Source: Magnetospirillum sp902729445 (GTDB lineage: Bacteria; Pseudomonadota; Alphaproteobacteria; Rhodospirillales; Magnetospirillaceae). Taken from it: a DNA stretch of 64,000 nucleotides. The notes below the pieces were generated by a model, which saw only the letters and a program-made list of their open reading frames with translations, was not told the origin of the DNA and searched no databases. Position 1 is the stretch's first letter; each line of letters starts with the position of its first letter. Positions 8,046-16,768 of this stretch are shown one piece after another. The DNA lies in assembly GCF_902729445.1 (NCBI RefSeq), contig NZ_CACVCE010000045.1, positions 62,001 to 126,000 on the forward strand, written 5' to 3'. Position numbers and translations under genes: made by a program.

Positions 8046-9218
8046 TTAGCGGCACACCGGGTCCAGAACCTCGCGCAGGCGGGTGATCTGGGGGGTCAGG
8101 TCGAAGGCGTGGTTGCCGACGAAGAACCCGTAATCATGGGCAAGATCGGCGTTGGGAACCGCGCCGCCGACCACATCGTAATCGTAGAAGCGCAGCACGT
8201 CGTGGCGCAGGAAATTGCCGCCGGTGATGATGCGATAGCCGATATCGGCGGCGGCCAGCGCCTCGAACACCTTGCCCCGGTTGGGCTTCATCGCCGGGTT
8301 GAGGATGATGGTGAACGAAAACGCCGAGCTTTTGCCGTTCTCGCGCTGGATGATGAAGCGGTCGTCGTTGGCGAACAAGTCCTGGAACAGCTTGAGATTC
8401 TTGCGGCGCTGGGCGGTGAAGCCCGGCAGCTTCTTCAACTGCTCGCGGCCGATGGCGGCCTCGATCTCCAGCGGGCGCACGTTGTAGCCGGGCAGGATGA
8501 AGCGATACGCCTCGTAATGGTCGTTGGACTTCTTCTGATAAAGCGTGGAATCGGCCGGCAGGTCGCGGGTCCAGCCATGGGCGCGCAACGACCGGCACAG
8601 ATGCGCCAACTCGTCATCATCGGTCAGGACGATGCCGCCTTCCATGGTCGAGATGTGGTGCGAGAAGAAGAAGCTGAAGGTGTTGAGATGCCCGAAAGTG
8701 CCGCACTTCTTGCCGTTCAGCTCGGCATCCATGCTTTCGCAATTGTCTTCCAGCATCATCAGGCCGTGAGCGTCGGCGAAGGCGCGGATGGTGTCCAGCG
8801 CCGCCGGGTTGCCCAGGATCGACACCGCCACGATGGCGCGGGTCTTGGGCGTCAGAGCCTTTTCCAGCTGGGCGACGTCGATGTTCAGGGTCTGCAGATC
8901 GACATCGACGAAGCGCAGCTTCAGGCCGTATTGCTGCAGCGGATGATAGGTGGTGGCCCACGAGATCACCGGCACGATCACTTCGTCGCCGCGGGCCAGG
9001 GGCCGGTCCTGCTTGAAGCAGAATGCCGCCACCGCGATCAGATTGGCCGACGAGCCGGAATTGACCATGATGCCGTGCTTCTGGCCGTGATAGGCGGCGA
9101 ATTCCGCCTCGAAAGCCTTGACCTGAGCGCCCATGGTGGTGAAGGTCGAATCGATCACCGCCTTGGCGGCCTCGATTTCCTCAGGCCCCCAAGTCGGGGC
9201 GGCAAGCTCGTAGAACAT
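8046..9218 (-). CDS. colD: GDP-4-keto-6-deoxy-D-mannose 3-dehydratase (ColD-like, DegT/DnrJ/EryC1 family)
   Basis: 390-residue PLP/PMP enzyme. In ordinary DegT-family aminotransferases the cofactor is held by a lysine; here the position is histidine, in FFFSHHISTMEGG with His187-His188. His188 is the same residue number as the catalytic base of E. coli ColD, which removes the C3 hydroxyl of GDP-4-keto-6-deoxymannose on the way to GDP-L-colitose. Other ColD-like strings as I recall them include SWATTYHPLQQYGL, LEDNCESM, RAHGWTR and LPGYNVRPLE. There is no ferredoxin-type cysteine set as in the related E1 (CDP-sugar) dehydrases. It is the first gene of the minus-strand operon; the 174 bases upstream (9219-9392) separate it from a divergent glycosyltransferase and should hold the promoter. 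Confidence 0.9.
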   Translation of the reverse strand: MFYELAAPTWGPEEIEAAKAVIDSTFTTMGAQVKAFEAEFAAYHGQKHGIMVNSGSSANLIAVAAFCFKQDRPLARGDEVIVPVISWATTYHPLQQYGLKLRFVDVDLQTLNIDVAQLEKALTPKTRAIVAVSILGNPAALDTIRAFADAHGLMMLEDNCESMDAELNGKKCGTFGHLNTFSFFFSHHISTMEGGIVLTDDDELAHLCRSLRAHGWTRDLPADSTLYQKKSNDHYEAYRFILPGYNVRPLEIEAAIGREQLKKLPGFTAQRRKNLKLFQDLFANDDRFIIQRENGKSSAFSFTIILNPAMKPNRGKVFEALAAADIGYRIITGGNFLRHDVLRFYDYDVVGGAVPNADLAHDYGFFVGNHAFDLTPQITRLREVLDPVCR

Positions 9219-9392
9219 CGTGATAATACTCCCCGTCGCGCGACAGTTCGGGATTCAGGCTGCCCTATAGCATATAGGGCCAGACCGGCAAAGTCCGCTC
9301 TGCCGCCTGAACCGTCTCGTTGCACATGCCTCGCCAACCGTTATACTCCGCCGCAAGCGAACCATGGCGGGCACGGTCGAAGGATAATCGTC

Positions 9393-10343
9393 TTGGATAC
9401 CTTGATTTCTGTGGTCTTCTCGTTTCGCAACGAGGAGAGCAACATCCCGGTGGCGGTGACCCGCACGCGCGACGCAATCCAAGCCGCCGGCTGCGATTAC
9501 GAGCTGATCTTCGTCGATGACGATTCATCCGATTCCTCGGCCACCGTTCTGGCCGGTTTCCATGCCGCCGACCCGCGGATCAAGGTGGTCACCATGTCGC
9601 GGCGCTTCGGGGTTTCCGAGTGTGTTCTGGCCGGGATGGCCGTCGCCCGCGGCGACGCCGTGGTCTATCTGGATACCGATCTCCAGGACCCGCCCGAGCT
9701 GATCTCCGAGATGATCGCCCGCTGGCGGGACGGCGCCGACGTTGTCCACACCGTGCGCAGCCACCGCCTGGGCGAGCATCCGGCCAAGATGTGGCTGACC
9801 CGCCAGGCCTATCGGCTGATCCAGTGGACCTCGACCATCAACCTGCCGGTCAATGCCGGCGACTTCAAACTGTTGTCGCGCCGCGCCGTCGATCAGTTGC
9901 TGGCCTTGCCGGAATCGGATCCTTATCTGCGCGGTCTGGTCAGCTGGATCGGCTTTTCCCAGGCCTTCGTGACCTACGAACGGCAAGCCCGTCATGCCGG
10001 CGAGACCCATTTCCCGCTCTTTTCGCGCAACCCGTGGAAGACCGCCATCAACGGCTTCATCTCGTTCTCGTTCACGCCGCTTTACGCCATTCTCGCCGCC
10101 GGGCTGGCCGGGCTGGCCATCGGGGTGCCGCTGCTGCTGGCCGGGCTGATGGGCGTGGTGTTCGGCGGCTCGGGCGGCTTGGCCGCGGGGGCCTTGGCCC
10201 TGCTGGCGTGGGCCTCGCTGATGGCGGCGATCGGCCTGGTCGGCCTTTACATCGTGCGCATCTACAAGGATGTGCGTGGACGCCCGCGCTATATCGTCCG
10301 CTCGACCCTGGGGCTCGAAGACGGATCGCCGCCGAAAGACTGA
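9393..10343 (+). CDS. Family 2 glycosyltransferase with two C-terminal membrane helices (GtrB/DPM1-like)
   Basis: 316-residue membrane-anchored enzyme expected to move a sugar from a nucleotide donor to undecaprenyl phosphate at the inner face of the inner membrane. GT-A motifs are visible: VDDDSSDSS near residue 45, YLDTDLQDPPE (DxD-type) near 95, and a loop with NLPVNAGDFKL and SRRAVD. Two hydrophobic stretches (about 235-265 and 268-295) are followed by VRIYKDVRGRPRYIV, typical of GtrB. The start is a TTG at 9393 with AAGGA 8 bases upstream; no nearer Met exists in frame. It converges on the membrane protein at 10358, which could use the lipid-linked sugar. Confidence 0.88.
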   Translation: MDTLISVVFSFRNEESNIPVAVTRTRDAIQAAGCDYELIFVDDDSSDSSATVLAGFHAADPRIKVVTMSRRFGVSECVLAGMAVARGDAVVYLDTDLQDPPELISEMIARWRDGADVVHTVRSHRLGEHPAKMWLTRQAYRLIQWTSTINLPVNAGDFKLLSRRAVDQLLALPESDPYLRGLVSWIGFSQAFVTYERQARHAGETHFPLFSRNPWKTAINGFISFSFTPLYAILAAGLAGLAIGVPLLLAGLMGVVFGGSGGLAAGALALLAWASLMAAIGLVGLYIVRIYKDVRGRPRYIVRSTLGLEDGSPPKD

Positions 10344-10357
10344 TCGGCGGACGGTTC

Positions 10358-12055
10358 TTAATCCAGGCTGGGCACGCCGTCCTGTCGGGGCACGAACCCG
10401 TAGAGGATTCGTGACACGCGGGCGTAATCCGGAAGCGGGTCACCGCACAGTTCCGCCAATACCGCCCTGCGGCCGACATCGGTGACGTGGCAAACATGGC
10501 GCGAGGCCAGGAACTCCTTGGCCAGCCCATCCGCCAGGGTCCGGCTGGTCACCAGATGGCGGACCTCGGCGCGTTCGACGTTTTCCTTGAACCGCGCGAT
10601 CAACCGGGCCTCTTGATCGCTGCCGACGGGCGGCGTGGTGTGGCCGGCCAGAACCACCATCGCCGGCAGCAGCGGCGCCTTGTCGGCGAACACATAATAG
10701 TGATTGGGCATGCCCAGGACAAAGACGTTGCCGGGCACCGACCGCATGGCGGTGACGACATCGCGAATTTCTTCGGCCAGATGGGGCTCGTCGAGCGTTG
10801 GAATCCAGCGGAGATAGCGGAACGCATCGATGCCGACCGAACCGCGCGGCTGGGTTTCGCCCAGTTCCAGCCGAAGATCGAAGATCAGGCGCGGCTTGCC
10901 GACCACCCGCTGGTATTCCTTGGCATCCATCGCCACCGTGGCCGTCAAGGCCACCGCCAGCAGACGCAAGGCGGTGGCGGCCGATTCGCCGTGAAGCGGC
11001 GAGGTGGCGCGGACGGCCGCGGCAATTGCGGCATGCAGAAGGGCGACCGCTGGGACCACCAGGGTCACATGGGCCGGCCACGGCTGGGCGATGGTGCTGA
11101 GATGGAACACCGTCACCGCCCAGAATGACACCCCCAGCAACACCGGCAGGATCAACCGAGCATAGCCGTTGCCGCCGTCGAACAATTGGTCGCGCCGCAA
11201 CCACAGCAGGGCCACCCCCGCCGCCATCAGGCCGTACAACAGGTTGAAGGTTCCCAGATGGGTGTAGGTCGCCAGCTTGGAATAGGCGAAACTGCCCTCG
11301 CCGCCGACACGCTGCGACCCCGCCAGCAAGGGCAGCTTGACCGCGTAATAGCCCAGATTGGCCAGAAAGCCGGTATGGGCCAGTTCGATGAGCCCAAAGA
11401 CGGCCGCCAGCACCAACACCGTGCCGAGGCCGGCCAGCAACGCGGCCAATCGCCCAGGACCGGTCAGGCCGAAGAACATCGCCAACAGCGGGATCGCGTA
11501 CAGCACCGTCGGGTTGAGCTTCGACAGCAAGGTGGCGACGACGGCGAGCGTCACGCCGACATAGAGCGCGCCGACCCGGCCCGGCCGGTCGCTCTTCAAG
11601 GCGGCGGCCTGCAGGACCAGGGCCACCATCAGAAACAGGAAGCTGGGCTTGTCCGGAGTGCCGTAGCCGATCGGCGCGTAATAGGTGACCGCCGCCGCCG
11701 CCGCATAGACATAGGCCGCCACCGGGCCAAGGCCGAAATGCCGAAACAGGCGATAGGCCAGCACGGCGAAAAGACCGTTGGTCAATCCGGCATGAAGCGC
11801 GGAGACATGCCACCCGGTACCGAACAGGCGCATGAAGCCGCCCTCGATTACCGCCGGCAACACCGCATAGGATGAGCTCCAGTCGATGTAAGGCCACAGG
11901 CCTTTGGCGACCATGTAGCCGCCGTAATAGACCGGGTCGCTGTCGAAGGTGAAACCCGACAGGCCGTTATTCACCGTCAGGGCGACGGCGGCGGCGAACA
12001 GGGCCAGAAGGGCTGCCGCCCGCCCCAATCCGGCGACGGAAAGGCCGCCGCGCAT
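10358..12055 (-). CDS. Polytopic membrane protein, probable GT-C type glycosyltransferase
   Basis: 565 residues with a membrane half (about residues 10-360, roughly ten hydrophobic helices) and a soluble C-terminal part. The first extracytoplasmic loop contains GFTFDSDPVYYGGYMV and LWPYIDWSSSYAV, resembling the acidic first loop of ArnT/PMT-type (GT-C) transferases that use lipid-phosphate sugars. It starts 3 bases after the stop of the E1 beta gene, so it is cotranscribed with the E1 pair, and it faces a GtrB-like gene that could supply its donor. Family assignment is by architecture and loop pattern only; a polymerase or flippase role is less likely. Confidence 0.65.
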   Translation of the reverse strand: MRGGLSVAGLGRAAALLALFAAAVALTVNNGLSGFTFDSDPVYYGGYMVAKGLWPYIDWSSSYAVLPAVIEGGFMRLFGTGWHVSALHAGLTNGLFAVLAYRLFRHFGLGPVAAYVYAAAAAVTYYAPIGYGTPDKPSFLFLMVALVLQAAALKSDRPGRVGALYVGVTLAVVATLLSKLNPTVLYAIPLLAMFFGLTGPGRLAALLAGLGTVLVLAAVFGLIELAHTGFLANLGYYAVKLPLLAGSQRVGGEGSFAYSKLATYTHLGTFNLLYGLMAAGVALLWLRRDQLFDGGNGYARLILPVLLGVSFWAVTVFHLSTIAQPWPAHVTLVVPAVALLHAAIAAAVRATSPLHGESAATALRLLAVALTATVAMDAKEYQRVVGKPRLIFDLRLELGETQPRGSVGIDAFRYLRWIPTLDEPHLAEEIRDVVTAMRSVPGNVFVLGMPNHYYVFADKAPLLPAMVVLAGHTTPPVGSDQEARLIARFKENVERAEVRHLVTSRTLADGLAKEFLASRHVCHVTDVGRRAVLAELCGDPLPDYARVSRILYGFVPRQDGVPSLD

Positions 12056-12058
12056 CGA

Positions 12059-13126
12059 CTAGAACGGGCCCTTGAACTGCACCTGATAGGCCAGCTTGGT
12101 CCGGTCGGGGCTGGGCGCCCAGTCGGGCTGGCCGGGACGGGCCAACTTCCAGGCGGCGGCGGCGATGGTGCCGGGGTTCGGATAGAACTCGGCCTCCAGC
12201 CACGGGCTGGTTGGGCAGGTGGTCGGGGCGAAGCCCATGCGCTGCACCCGGATGCCGGCCTCGGGGCCGACACTTTCCAGCACGGCCGCCACGATCTCGG
12301 CCGAGGCGCCGCACATCTCCCAGCCATTGTCGACCACCAGCAGACGCTTGGTGCGCTTGGCCGATTCGGCGATGGTGGCGATGTCCAGCGGCTTCAGCCA
12401 GATCGGGTCGATCACTTCCGCGTGGACCCCGGCCTCGGCCAGCAGCTCGGCGGCGCGAATCGCTTCCTGCGCCATGTTGGAAATGCCGACGATGGTGACG
12501 TCGTCGCCATGGGTGCAGATGCGGGCCTTGCCGGGCTCGACGGTGAAGGGGGCGGCCGGCACATCGGTCTCGGTGCCGTACAGCAGGCGATGTTCCATGA
12601 ACACCACCGGATTGTCGTCGCGGATGGCGGCGATCATGCAACCCTTGACGTCATGGGCGTTGCTGGGTGCGCAGACCTTCAGGCCGGGGACATGCATGAA
12701 CATCGAGTGCAGGCCCTGGCTGTGCTGGGCGCCCTGGCCCCACGACTTGCCGATCATCGAGCGCACCACCAGCGGCACCTTGACCTGCCCGCCCCACATA
12801 TAGCTGGCCTTGGCGGCGATGTTGACCAGCTGGTTCATGCACAGCAGCATGAAATCCATGCGGATATGCACATGGATCGGCCGCATGCCGGCCATGGCGG
12901 CGCCGATGGCGATGCCGGTCATGGAATCTTCCGACAAGGGCGTGGTGAACACCCGGTCGGAACCGAATTTCTGCAAGAGGCCGCGGGTCGAGCCCTGGAT
13001 CGACTTGTGGTCGTCGACGTCAAGACCGAACACGAAGACCCGCTCGTCGCGGTCCATTTCCTGCTCGACCGCCTCGCGCAGCGCGTCGACGTACTTCAGC
13101 GGGCGGGGGGCGTCAGGCGTAGACAT
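12059..13126 (-). CDS. Thiamine-diphosphate enzyme, E1 beta subunit (transketolase-like)
   Basis: 355-residue beta subunit of a two-chain 2-oxo acid dehydrogenase E1-type enzyme. It shows the transketolase pyrimidine-domain pattern including TTPLSED (Glu66, the residue that activates ThDP), MAGMRPIHVHIRMDF, and a C-terminal transketolase domain with GDDVTIVGIS and LLVVDNGWEMCG. Start is the ATG at 13126, overlapping the alpha subunit's 3' end by 14 bases, so the subunits are coupled. No lipoyl E2 or E3 gene is adjacent, and both neighbours are sugar/membrane genes, so it is unlikely to be the housekeeping pyruvate dehydrogenase. It may instead carry out a ThDP-dependent carbon-carbon ligation on a keto sugar, but this is inference. 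Confidence 0.88.
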   Translation of the reverse strand: MSTPDAPRPLKYVDALREAVEQEMDRDERVFVFGLDVDDHKSIQGSTRGLLQKFGSDRVFTTPLSEDSMTGIAIGAAMAGMRPIHVHIRMDFMLLCMNQLVNIAAKASYMWGGQVKVPLVVRSMIGKSWGQGAQHSQGLHSMFMHVPGLKVCAPSNAHDVKGCMIAAIRDDNPVVFMEHRLLYGTETDVPAAPFTVEPGKARICTHGDDVTIVGISNMAQEAIRAAELLAEAGVHAEVIDPIWLKPLDIATIAESAKRTKRLLVVDNGWEMCGASAEIVAAVLESVGPEAGIRVQRMGFAPTTCPTSPWLEAEFYPNPGTIAAAAWKLARPGQPDWAPSPDRTKLAYQVQFKGPF

Positions 13127-14075
13127 CGGAAAACACTTCCTTGGCGGCGGGGATGGGGCTTTCCTCGGCGAAGCGCACGGCGTCGGCGATTTCCGTCTCG
13201 ATTTCGGCATCGATGCGGGCGCGGGCGGAATCATCGACCATGGCGGCCAGACGCTCGACCTGATCGGTGCGCTTCCACGGCACCACCTCGTCCTCGAAGC
13301 GATAACCCTGGTCGTAATCTTCGTTGGGGCCGACATGCTCGCGCCAGCGATAGACCTTGGCCTCGATCAGGGCCGGGCCGCCGCCCTTGCGCATGCGACG
13401 CACCACCTCTTCGGCGGTGCGGCGAATGGCGAAAACGTCGCCGTCGTCGATGCGATGCGCCGGCACGCCCAGCGATTCCGCCACCGAGCAGATCTCGTCC
13501 GGCTTGGCGCGACGCTTGGCGATCGGCTCGTGGATGGCGTAGCCGTTATTCTCGCAGATGAACAGAAGTGGCAGGGCATGCAGGGCGGCGAAATTCAGGG
13601 TCTCGTAGAAGCAACCTTCTTCCGAGGCGCCGTCGCCGAAGAACACCGCCACCACATGGCCGGCATGGGCGCGCTTGGCGGCCAGGGCATAGCCGGCGGC
13701 CACCGGGATCTGCGTCGACACCACCGCCGACGAGCCCATCACCCCGGCCTGGACGTCGATGACATGCATCGAGCCGCCCTTGCCGCGGCAACAGCCGGTA
13801 TCCTTGCCGTACATCTCGGCCATCATCGCCGGCATCGAGCCGCCCTTGGCCAGATACATGGCGTGGCTGCGGTACGAGCCGCCGACCCAGTCGCCGGCGC
13901 CCAGCACGTCGCACACCGCGACCGAGACCTGTTCCTGGCCGATGGCCAGATGGACCGGGCTCTTGATCTTGTCGGACGGATAGATCTCGGCCGTGACTTC
14001 CTCGAACCTGCGGATGCGCTTGAGCGACCGGTACAGGCGGGAGACATCGGCGGGGGACAGGTTGGCTTCGGTCAC
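13113..14075 (-). CDS. Thiamine-diphosphate enzyme, E1 alpha subunit
   Basis: 320-residue alpha subunit. The ThDP/Mg motif runs from GDGASEEG (147-149 = GDG) to ENNGY (Asn176-Asn177), the canonical GDG-x(26-28)-NN spacing; HLAIGQEQ and YRSHAMYLAKGG are also standard E1 alpha strings. The start is a GTG at 14075 with AAGG 7 bases upstream; no ATG fits. It is first in the three-gene minus-strand group alpha, beta, membrane protein. The 101 bases to the divergent exonuclease gene must contain both promoters. In a polysaccharide locus without E2/E3, the substrate may be pyruvate or another 2-oxo acid whose activated acyl carbanion is passed to a sugar or other acceptor. Confidence 0.9.
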   Translation of the reverse strand: MTEANLSPADVSRLYRSLKRIRRFEEVTAEIYPSDKIKSPVHLAIGQEQVSVAVCDVLGAGDWVGGSYRSHAMYLAKGGSMPAMMAEMYGKDTGCCRGKGGSMHVIDVQAGVMGSSAVVSTQIPVAAGYALAAKRAHAGHVVAVFFGDGASEEGCFYETLNFAALHALPLLFICENNGYAIHEPIAKRRAKPDEICSVAESLGVPAHRIDDGDVFAIRRTAEEVVRRMRKGGGPALIEAKVYRWREHVGPNEDYDQGYRFEDEVVPWKRTDQVERLAAMVDDSARARIDAEIETEIADAVRFAEESPIPAAKEVFSDVYA

Positions 14076-14176
14076 CGCGACACCTTGGCTGAACGTTGAA
14101 CTCACCGCTATGATCGGCAAGAAGCCAGCAAACTTCCCTGCCCTCCGGGACTTTGTCAAGCAAGGTGTCTGATGCC

Positions 14177-14731
14177 ATGAGCCAACCGGCCGGTTACATC
14201 GTCTACGACCTCGAATACACGTCGTGGCCGGGCGCGTGGGAGCGGGGCTGGACCGGGCCCGGCGAACACCGCGAGATCGTCCAGATCGGCGCGGTGCGGG
14301 TCGATGCCGCCTTCCGTGAGCTGGCAAGTCTGTGCCTGCTGGTCCGCCCGCGCATCAATCCGACGCTCAGTTCCTATTTCGTCGACCTGACCGGCATCAG
14401 CCAGGACGCCCTGGACGCCCGGGGCATCGATGTGGTGGACGCCCTGGAAAGCCTGCTGCGCTTCGCCGAGCCCGACCTGCCGCTGGTGGCCAATGGCGGC
14501 GACGCCCTGGTCATCGCCGAGAATTGCCGGTTGGCCGGCATCGCCGACCGCTTCCTTGGCCGGACCCACGACGTCTATCCGCGCCTGCTGGCCGCCACCG
14601 GCCGGACCCATCTGTTCAGCGCCGATCTGCCGAAATTGTTCGATCTCGCCCCCTGCGGACGCGGCCACGACGCCCTGGCCGATGCCCGCGCCGTCGCCGG
14701 AGCCCTGGCCAAAATGCGCTTCCCGTCTTGA
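14177..14731 (+). CDS. DEDDh 3'-5' exonuclease-fold protein
   Basis: 184-residue nuclease of the RNase T/DnaQ superfamily (KapD-like). The first exonuclease motif is YDLEYTS with Asp11 and Glu13; the last motif is HDALADA near residue 164, giving the DEDDh His and Asp. I start at the ATG at 14177 with AAGG 11 bases upstream; a TTG at 14153 is possible. It is the first gene of a plus-strand group with two sugar epimerases, 52 bases before the next start. Such exonuclease-fold genes do occur in surface-polysaccharide loci, but their role there is unclear; general RNA or DNA trimming cannot be excluded. Confidence 0.8.
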   Translation: MSQPAGYIVYDLEYTSWPGAWERGWTGPGEHREIVQIGAVRVDAAFRELASLCLLVRPRINPTLSSYFVDLTGISQDALDARGIDVVDALESLLRFAEPDLPLVANGGDALVIAENCRLAGIADRFLGRTHDVYPRLLAATGRTHLFSADLPKLFDLAPCGRGHDALADARAVAGALAKMRFPS

Positions 14732-14783
14732 CGGCCGTGGCCGCGCAAGGTGAAGTGACCACAAATGAAAGACGGAGGGGCGC

Positions 14784-15785
14784 GTGGAACGGATTTTCAT
14801 CACCGGCGGGGCCGGATATTGCGGTTCCCGCCTGGTTCCGCAATTGCTGGCGCGCGGCCTGAAGGTCACCGTCTACGACATCCTTTATTTCGGGGATGCC
14901 GTCCTGCCCAAGGATCATCCCCATCTGACCGTGATCCGGGGCGATATCCGCGATACGAAGGCCTTCGCCGCCGCCGTCGCCGGACATGACGCCGTGGTCA
15001 GCCTGGCCTGCATTTCCAACGATGCCAGTTTCGAGCTGGATCAACAGCTGTCCACCACCATCAACCTCGATGCCTTCGAGCCGATGGTCAAGGCGGCCAA
15101 GGCGGCCGGGGTCAAGCGCTTCGTCTATGCCTCGTCCAGTTCGGTCTATGGCGTATCCGACGCGCCCGACGTCACCGAGGACCATCCCCTGCTGCCGCTG
15201 ACCCTCTATAACAAGTACAAGGGCCTGTGCGAGCCGATCCTCAATTCCTATGGCGACGACGATTTCACCGTGGTCACCTTCCGTCCGGCGACGGTCTGCG
15301 GCTATGGACCGCGCCTGCGCCTGGACCTGTCGGTCAATATCCTGACCAACCACGCCGTGACCAACAACAAGATCACCGTGTTCGGCGGCAGCCAGCTGCG
15401 CCCCAATCTGCATATCCAGGATTATTGCGACGCCGTCGAACTGCTGCTGAACGCGCCCCGCGACAAGGTGCACAAGAACGTCTTCAATATCGGCTTCCAG
15501 AACATGTCGATCATGGAGATCGCTCGATTGGTCAAGAGCGTGGTCGAAGCCGAATTCCCCGAGAAGGCTCCCATCGACATCGTCACCACGCCGTCCGACG
15601 ACATCCGCTCGTACCACATCAATTCCGACAAGGTTCGCCGCGAATTGGGTTTCACGCCGCGTTTCACCATCGAGGATGCGGTTCGCGAGTTGTGCCAGGC
15701 CTTCCGCGACGGCAAGATCCCCGACAGCATGGCCGACGACTGGTACTACAATATCCGCACCATGAAGACGTTGGCCGCCACATGA
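14784..15785 (+). CDS. NAD-dependent epimerase/dehydratase (SDR), paralogue of the gene at 6988
   Basis: 333-residue extended SDR. TGGAGYCGS at the N-terminus binds NAD; the Ser strand is ASSSSVYG and the YxxxK pair lies in YNKYKG near residue 144. FRPATVCGYGPRLRLDLSVN matches the same region of the SDR at 6988-7926. The start is a GTG at 14784 with GGAGG about 8 bases upstream. Its stop overlaps the ATG of the next epimerase. Substrate not known; it belongs with nucleotide-sugar epimerases/dehydratases of O-antigen loci. Confidence 0.86.
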   Translation: MERIFITGGAGYCGSRLVPQLLARGLKVTVYDILYFGDAVLPKDHPHLTVIRGDIRDTKAFAAAVAGHDAVVSLACISNDASFELDQQLSTTINLDAFEPMVKAAKAAGVKRFVYASSSSVYGVSDAPDVTEDHPLLPLTLYNKYKGLCEPILNSYGDDDFTVVTFRPATVCGYGPRLRLDLSVNILTNHAVTNNKITVFGGSQLRPNLHIQDYCDAVELLLNAPRDKVHKNVFNIGFQNMSIMEIARLVKSVVEAEFPEKAPIDIVTTPSDDIRSYHINSDKVRRELGFTPRFTIEDAVRELCQAFRDGKIPDSMADDWYYNIRTMKTLAAT

Positions 15786-16768
15786 GCACCCGTCCCCTGG
15801 CCGTCGTTACCGGCGGCGCCGGTTTCATCGGCAGCCACATGGTCGATCTGCTGGTCGACAAGGGCTTTCGCGTCCATGTCATCGACACCCTGGTCGGGGG
15901 GCGCGAGGCCAATCTGGCCCATCATGGGTCCGACGTGGTGCTGGACACCACCGACATCCGCAACCTCGAGCCCGGCTCGCCGGTCTTTGCCGGCGCCCGC
16001 TTGGTCTTTCATTTCGCCGGCATCGGCGACATCGTCCCTAGCATGGAAATGCCGGTCGATTACATGACCGCCAACGTCATGGGCACGGTCAAAGTGCTGG
16101 AATGCGCCCGCGCCGCCGCGGTGGAAAAACTGGTCTACGCCGCGTCATCGTCCTGTTACGGCCTGGCGGCGACCCCGACGTCCGAGGATCACCCGATCCG
16201 GCCGCAATATCCCTATGCCCTGTCGAAGAACATGGGCGAGCAGGCCTGCCTGCATTGGCATTCGTGCTACCGCACGCCGGTCAATTCCATCCGCATCTTC
16301 AACGCCTACGGCACGCGCTCGCGGACGTCGGGGGCCTATGGCGCGGTGTTCGGGGTTTTCCTGAAGCAGAAGCTGGCCGGCAAGCCGTTCACCGTGGTTG
16401 GAGACGGCACCCAGACCCGTGATTTCCTGTATGTCACCGATGTCGCCCGGGCGTTCTGGGCGGCGGCCGACACCGCCCTGACCGGGGAAGTGTGGAATGT
16501 CGGGGCCGGCAAGCCGCAATCGGTCAACCGCCTGGTGGAACTGCTGGGCGGCGAGGCCATTCATATCCCCAAGCGCCCCGGCGAGCCCGATTGCACCTGG
16601 GCCGATATCGGCAAGATCACCCACGACCTGGGCTGGCGGCCCGAGATCAGCTTCGAGGAGGGCGTGGCCAAGGTGGTGGCCGCCATCGATTACTGGCGCG
16701 AGGCCCCGCTCTGGGACCCGGCCTCGATCTCGAAGGCAACCGAAACCTGGTTCAAATATCTGGGCTGA
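15782..16768 (+). CDS. NAD-dependent nucleotide-sugar epimerase (GalE/WbpP-like SDR)
   Basis: 328-residue SDR with VTGGAGFIGSH at the start, the Ser strand AASSSCYG and the YxxxK pair YALSK near residue 148. GTRSRTSGAYGAVFGVF and GDGTQTRDFLYVTDVA are typical of UDP-glucose/UDP-GlcNAc 4-epimerases and related decarboxylases. The ATG at 15782 overlaps the stop of the previous SDR. Its stop abuts the carbamoyltransferase stop: the two opposite stop codons form TGATCA at 16766-16771, leaving no spacer for terminators. Exact sugar unknown. Confidence 0.88.
   Translation: MSTRPLAVVTGGAGFIGSHMVDLLVDKGFRVHVIDTLVGGREANLAHHGSDVVLDTTDIRNLEPGSPVFAGARLVFHFAGIGDIVPSMEMPVDYMTANVMGTVKVLECARAAAVEKLVYAASSSCYGLAATPTSEDHPIRPQYPYALSKNMGEQACLHWHSCYRTPVNSIRIFNAYGTRSRTSGAYGAVFGVFLKQKLAGKPFTVVGDGTQTRDFLYVTDVARAFWAAADTALTGEVWNVGAGKPQSVNRLVELLGGEAIHIPKRPGEPDCTWADIGKITHDLGWRPEISFEEGVAKVVAAIDYWREAPLWDPASISKATETWFKYLG

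Noticed and set aside
8109..9392. Upstream extension of the GtrB-like frame
   Set aside because: Antisense to the ColD-like gene; the TTG at 9393 has a good ribosome site and begins the GT2 domain.
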